DNA of 64,000 nucleotides from Helianthus annuus. Its lineage: Eukaryota > Streptophyta > Magnoliopsida > Asterales > Asteraceae. Both the position numbers and the translations under genes were made by a program. Every line of letters begins with the position of its first letter. Within the stretch, counting starts at the first letter, position 1. The DNA lies in contig NC_035449.2 of the NCBI RefSeq assembly GCF_002127325.2, positions 80,948,693-81,012,692 on the forward strand, in the 5' to 3' direction. Below, piece by piece: positions 61,976 through 64,000 of this stretch. The notes under the pieces are model-generated. The model did no database searches. It was given only the letters and a program-made list of their open reading frames with translations, and was not told the origin of the DNA.

Positions 61976-62439
61976 TGTTGGATCGTCATTGACCCTGAAT
62001 GAGTCGATCAGAAGAGTCGTTCATCTAATTCAAAGGCGGAATCAGTGAATTAGACGCTCAAACTAAATATAATGCTTCACTTTATTGATTTTGACAAAGT
62101 TTACAACCTGGAAGCAATTCGGCAGCACTTCGTTACAGATTCAGAACCGTTACCAAATGAACTAACCATGCACCTATATATAGTGTTCCTGGTTCGCCTA
62201 TGTGAACATGCCTTATGAGCGAACCTGAGTGAATGATTGGGGTTCGCTTATATGACCATGTACATATAAGCAGACCTGGTGATTTGAACTGGTTCGCTTA
62301 TATGTACATTGTTCATATAAGCGGACCTCAATGTTAAACCATCATTTCTCGTTTCTCGAACCTCGTGCACTCAATATTCTATCCTATTCTAAACTATTAC
62401 ATGATACAAGACGAAGTCAATAGACGTAGTGCACCAACA
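61976..62439 (-). repeat. 3' LTR of element E (464 bp)
   Basis: On the minus strand it starts TGTTGGTGCACTACG and ends CGATCCAACA. A TATA box CTATATATAG lies at 62174-62183 on the minus strand. Upstream in the sense direction is a cluster of GGTTCGCTTATATG-like motifs in both orientations (62190-62340). Confidence 0.88.
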
Positions 62440-63144
62440 GACTCCCCCTCGGATATTGACGAAGTCTTCAGTGACCATTCTCTGTTATGCCACCTCTTCA
62501 GTCTTGATCATCTTGCCATCTTGCTCAGATTGTAGCAATGTAAGCACCTTTCAATCTTGTCAGTTGGCTCCCCCTCTCGTCAAGCTTCCGTGCTTTTAGA
62601 GATTGACACCTAGCTTTCCAGCTACAAGCTCTTTCAGGAACGATACCTGGCTCTCTGCACGCTTTCGTTTGCGTTGAGCTCGTCTTCAGACTCCCCCTAA
62701 GACTCGGCTTTCGGATCGTAGTCTGGATTTTTCCTGTAATCACTCATACAAATAATAAGTAACATCATTTTAAAATCATCAATCAGTAACCGTAATCTGG
62801 CACTACACAACTTTCTAAAACACTCCCCCTATCAACAATATTTCTGATTTTGACAGTGTTAAAGAATCCAACTCCCTCACAGTTTATCATTCAAGTTCAA
62901 ATTAATGACCTTGAAGATATTTCACAAACTGTTTTTGAACTTTTTGATTTTTAGTTCAAGTATCAAATTAATGAACTTGTTTTATTTCCAGAAACACAAT
63001 CAGCTTTCCTAGATTTTGAAACTCAGCAACTCAGACATCGGTTTATCGAAACTAAAACAGAAATCAAAATCTTTTTGTATTTTCTGAAAATATAAATCAG
63101 TAAAGAAATATGTACAAACATATTTACACATAATATTTTTGTTT

Positions 63145-63850
63145 TGAGTATGCGTCAGAGGATCATATCAGTTTTTGACAAGTCACAAGTACCGTTGAGC
63201 TTAGTTTCACATTAAGAATTAAACAATTCACTTAGATTGTCGATATACTGATCCACTTAAATTTTCATACAAATTTCAACTTATTCAGGATACGAATTAT
63301 ATGTTTTAAGAACTTAAACTCATTCATGTGTCCCACCTCTTAAATATACTCCCGTATCCAGAATCCCAGATATTCAGTCTTACAGGTGAGTATACCATAG
63401 ATGATATCTGTAAAGGGTTAGATGCGAAACCGTGAGAGCTCAGGTCAGAACTTCCGTTCAGCAGAGAGATGATGGCTCGACTTTTGGTGTGTCCCCTTTA
63501 GAGGATCTTTTAGCATTACAACAGCAGCGACTATCACTTTTATTGTTTCATCAGCTTGCTGAGGGCGATGCTGTGTTTCAAGCATTTTGCAGAAAGTATT
63601 ATTCGGGGACTAGGTCAGTACTTCCATACAGCAGAAGTCCCGGAATAATACCCCAGATATCACTGAGTATAAAGACCTAGTATCTCAGAATAAGGGACCT
63701 TTCAAACGAGATTTCAGGGGTTACCTATATATCCAAGTAGTGTTCCCCACGAAATAAGTAAGTGTTTGAATTTAGGTTTATATCCCGAAAAGTTTACTAA
63801 GTGTATAAACCTATCGACATATCATCAGTGAGACTGTTTAACGCTATTTA
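63145..63850 (-). other. Conserved non-coding block, element E copy
   Basis: Reverse complement aligns with B 6070-6750 over about 600-700 bp with high identity by eye, including the piece around TGGGGTATTAT and the AGGTGGGACACA stretch. The 82-codon frame at 63432-63680 is on the antisense strand and not conserved as a protein. Confidence 0.7.
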
Positions 63851-64000
63851 ATCATTACAATTCTTTAGCATACTGTAACTGTCTACTGATGTACTATCAT
63901 TTCCTCTTTTTACGCAAAACTCAAATTTTTTTAATTTGATCATGTTTTTGGCTTTTTCAAATTTTCTAATGTTTTTGTATTTTCTAACAATTTTTCTCCC

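Larger units (their letters stand above)
61976..64000 (-). mobile_element. Copia (SIRE/Maximus-like) element E, 3' end
   Basis: The minus-strand 3' LTR (62439-61976) is preceded by the polypurine tract CCGAGGGGGAGTC and about 1.5 kb of non-coding 3' region. Coding parts and the 5' LTR lie beyond the right edge. The non-coding region aligns with elements B and C. Confidence 0.88.

Noticed and set aside
63432..63680. 82-codon frame on the plus strand in element E
   Set aside because: Antisense to the element and not maintained in the homologous blocks of B and C.

Overview
This window is nuclear DNA of a flowering plant. It has one intron-rich host gene, plant-type LTR retrotransposons (SIRE/Maximus-like Copia and Tekay-like chromovirus Gypsy), MITEs, a SINE, a LINE derivative and Helitron-like termini. 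The Copia gag style and the very long Gypsy LTRs look like Asteraceae, but that is recognition from memory and the genus cannot be fixed from the sequence. Nothing prokaryotic is present.

Left part (1-7898). Copia element A (minus strand; 5' LTR, leader and an open gag running off the left edge) is inserted into Copia element B (plus strand; gag C-terminus, a long non-coding 3' region and a 3' LTR, no pol). B sits next to the end of a Gypsy LTR. A second Gypsy LTR fragment in the opposite orientation follows (to about 8948).

Palindrome and nested element (8949-26772). A Helitron-like 5' end leads into a 2.7-kb near-perfect inverted repeat (9504-12211 against 12584-13275 plus 24752-26772) around a 372-bp spacer. 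Each arm carries a spliceable kinesin exon fragment. Copia element C (13276-24746, minus, both LTRs, 5-bp target duplication CCTCA) later split the right arm; the left arm still holds the empty site. C has a decayed gag, a pol with one nonsense codon and a deletion, and an 868-bp tandem duplication in its 3' region.

Gypsy block (26773-39618). The right arm ends at the 3' half of a chromovirus pol, followed by a 3.0-kb LTR, the 5' half of the same kind of element (PBS, gag, protease, start of RT), a truncated copy of that LTR, and then a different 3.1-kb Gypsy LTR with no internal region seen. The first LTR pair carries a striking array of four hairpins with a common loop.

Gene block (39619-47132). 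A Helitron-like 3' end and a SINE precede an eight-exon beta-amylase gene (41206-46726, plus, 579 codons), the only intact host gene. A 349-bp Mutator-type MITE with a perfect 9-bp target duplication lies in its intron 5.

Right part (47133-64000). A probable Helitron-derived stretch (about 47133-53843) carries fragments of an ABCE1/RLI gene and a PDR-type ABCG transporter gene, plus interleaved inverted repeats. Beyond it are decayed retrotransposon sequence, a hAT-type MITE with a tRNA-like insert, two abutting TTA-flanked MITEs, a LINE derivative bounded by 15-bp target duplications but holding only an ORF1-like frame, more decayed LTR-element sequence, and the 3' end of Copia element E (minus).

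The most interesting signals are: (1) the hairpin array in the Gypsy LTRs; (2) short private motif arrays next to the TATA box of every Copia LTR and, where visible, again in the gag leader; (3) the kinesin-bearing palindrome; (4) a long non-coding block conserved downstream of pol in three otherwise diverged Copia elements.
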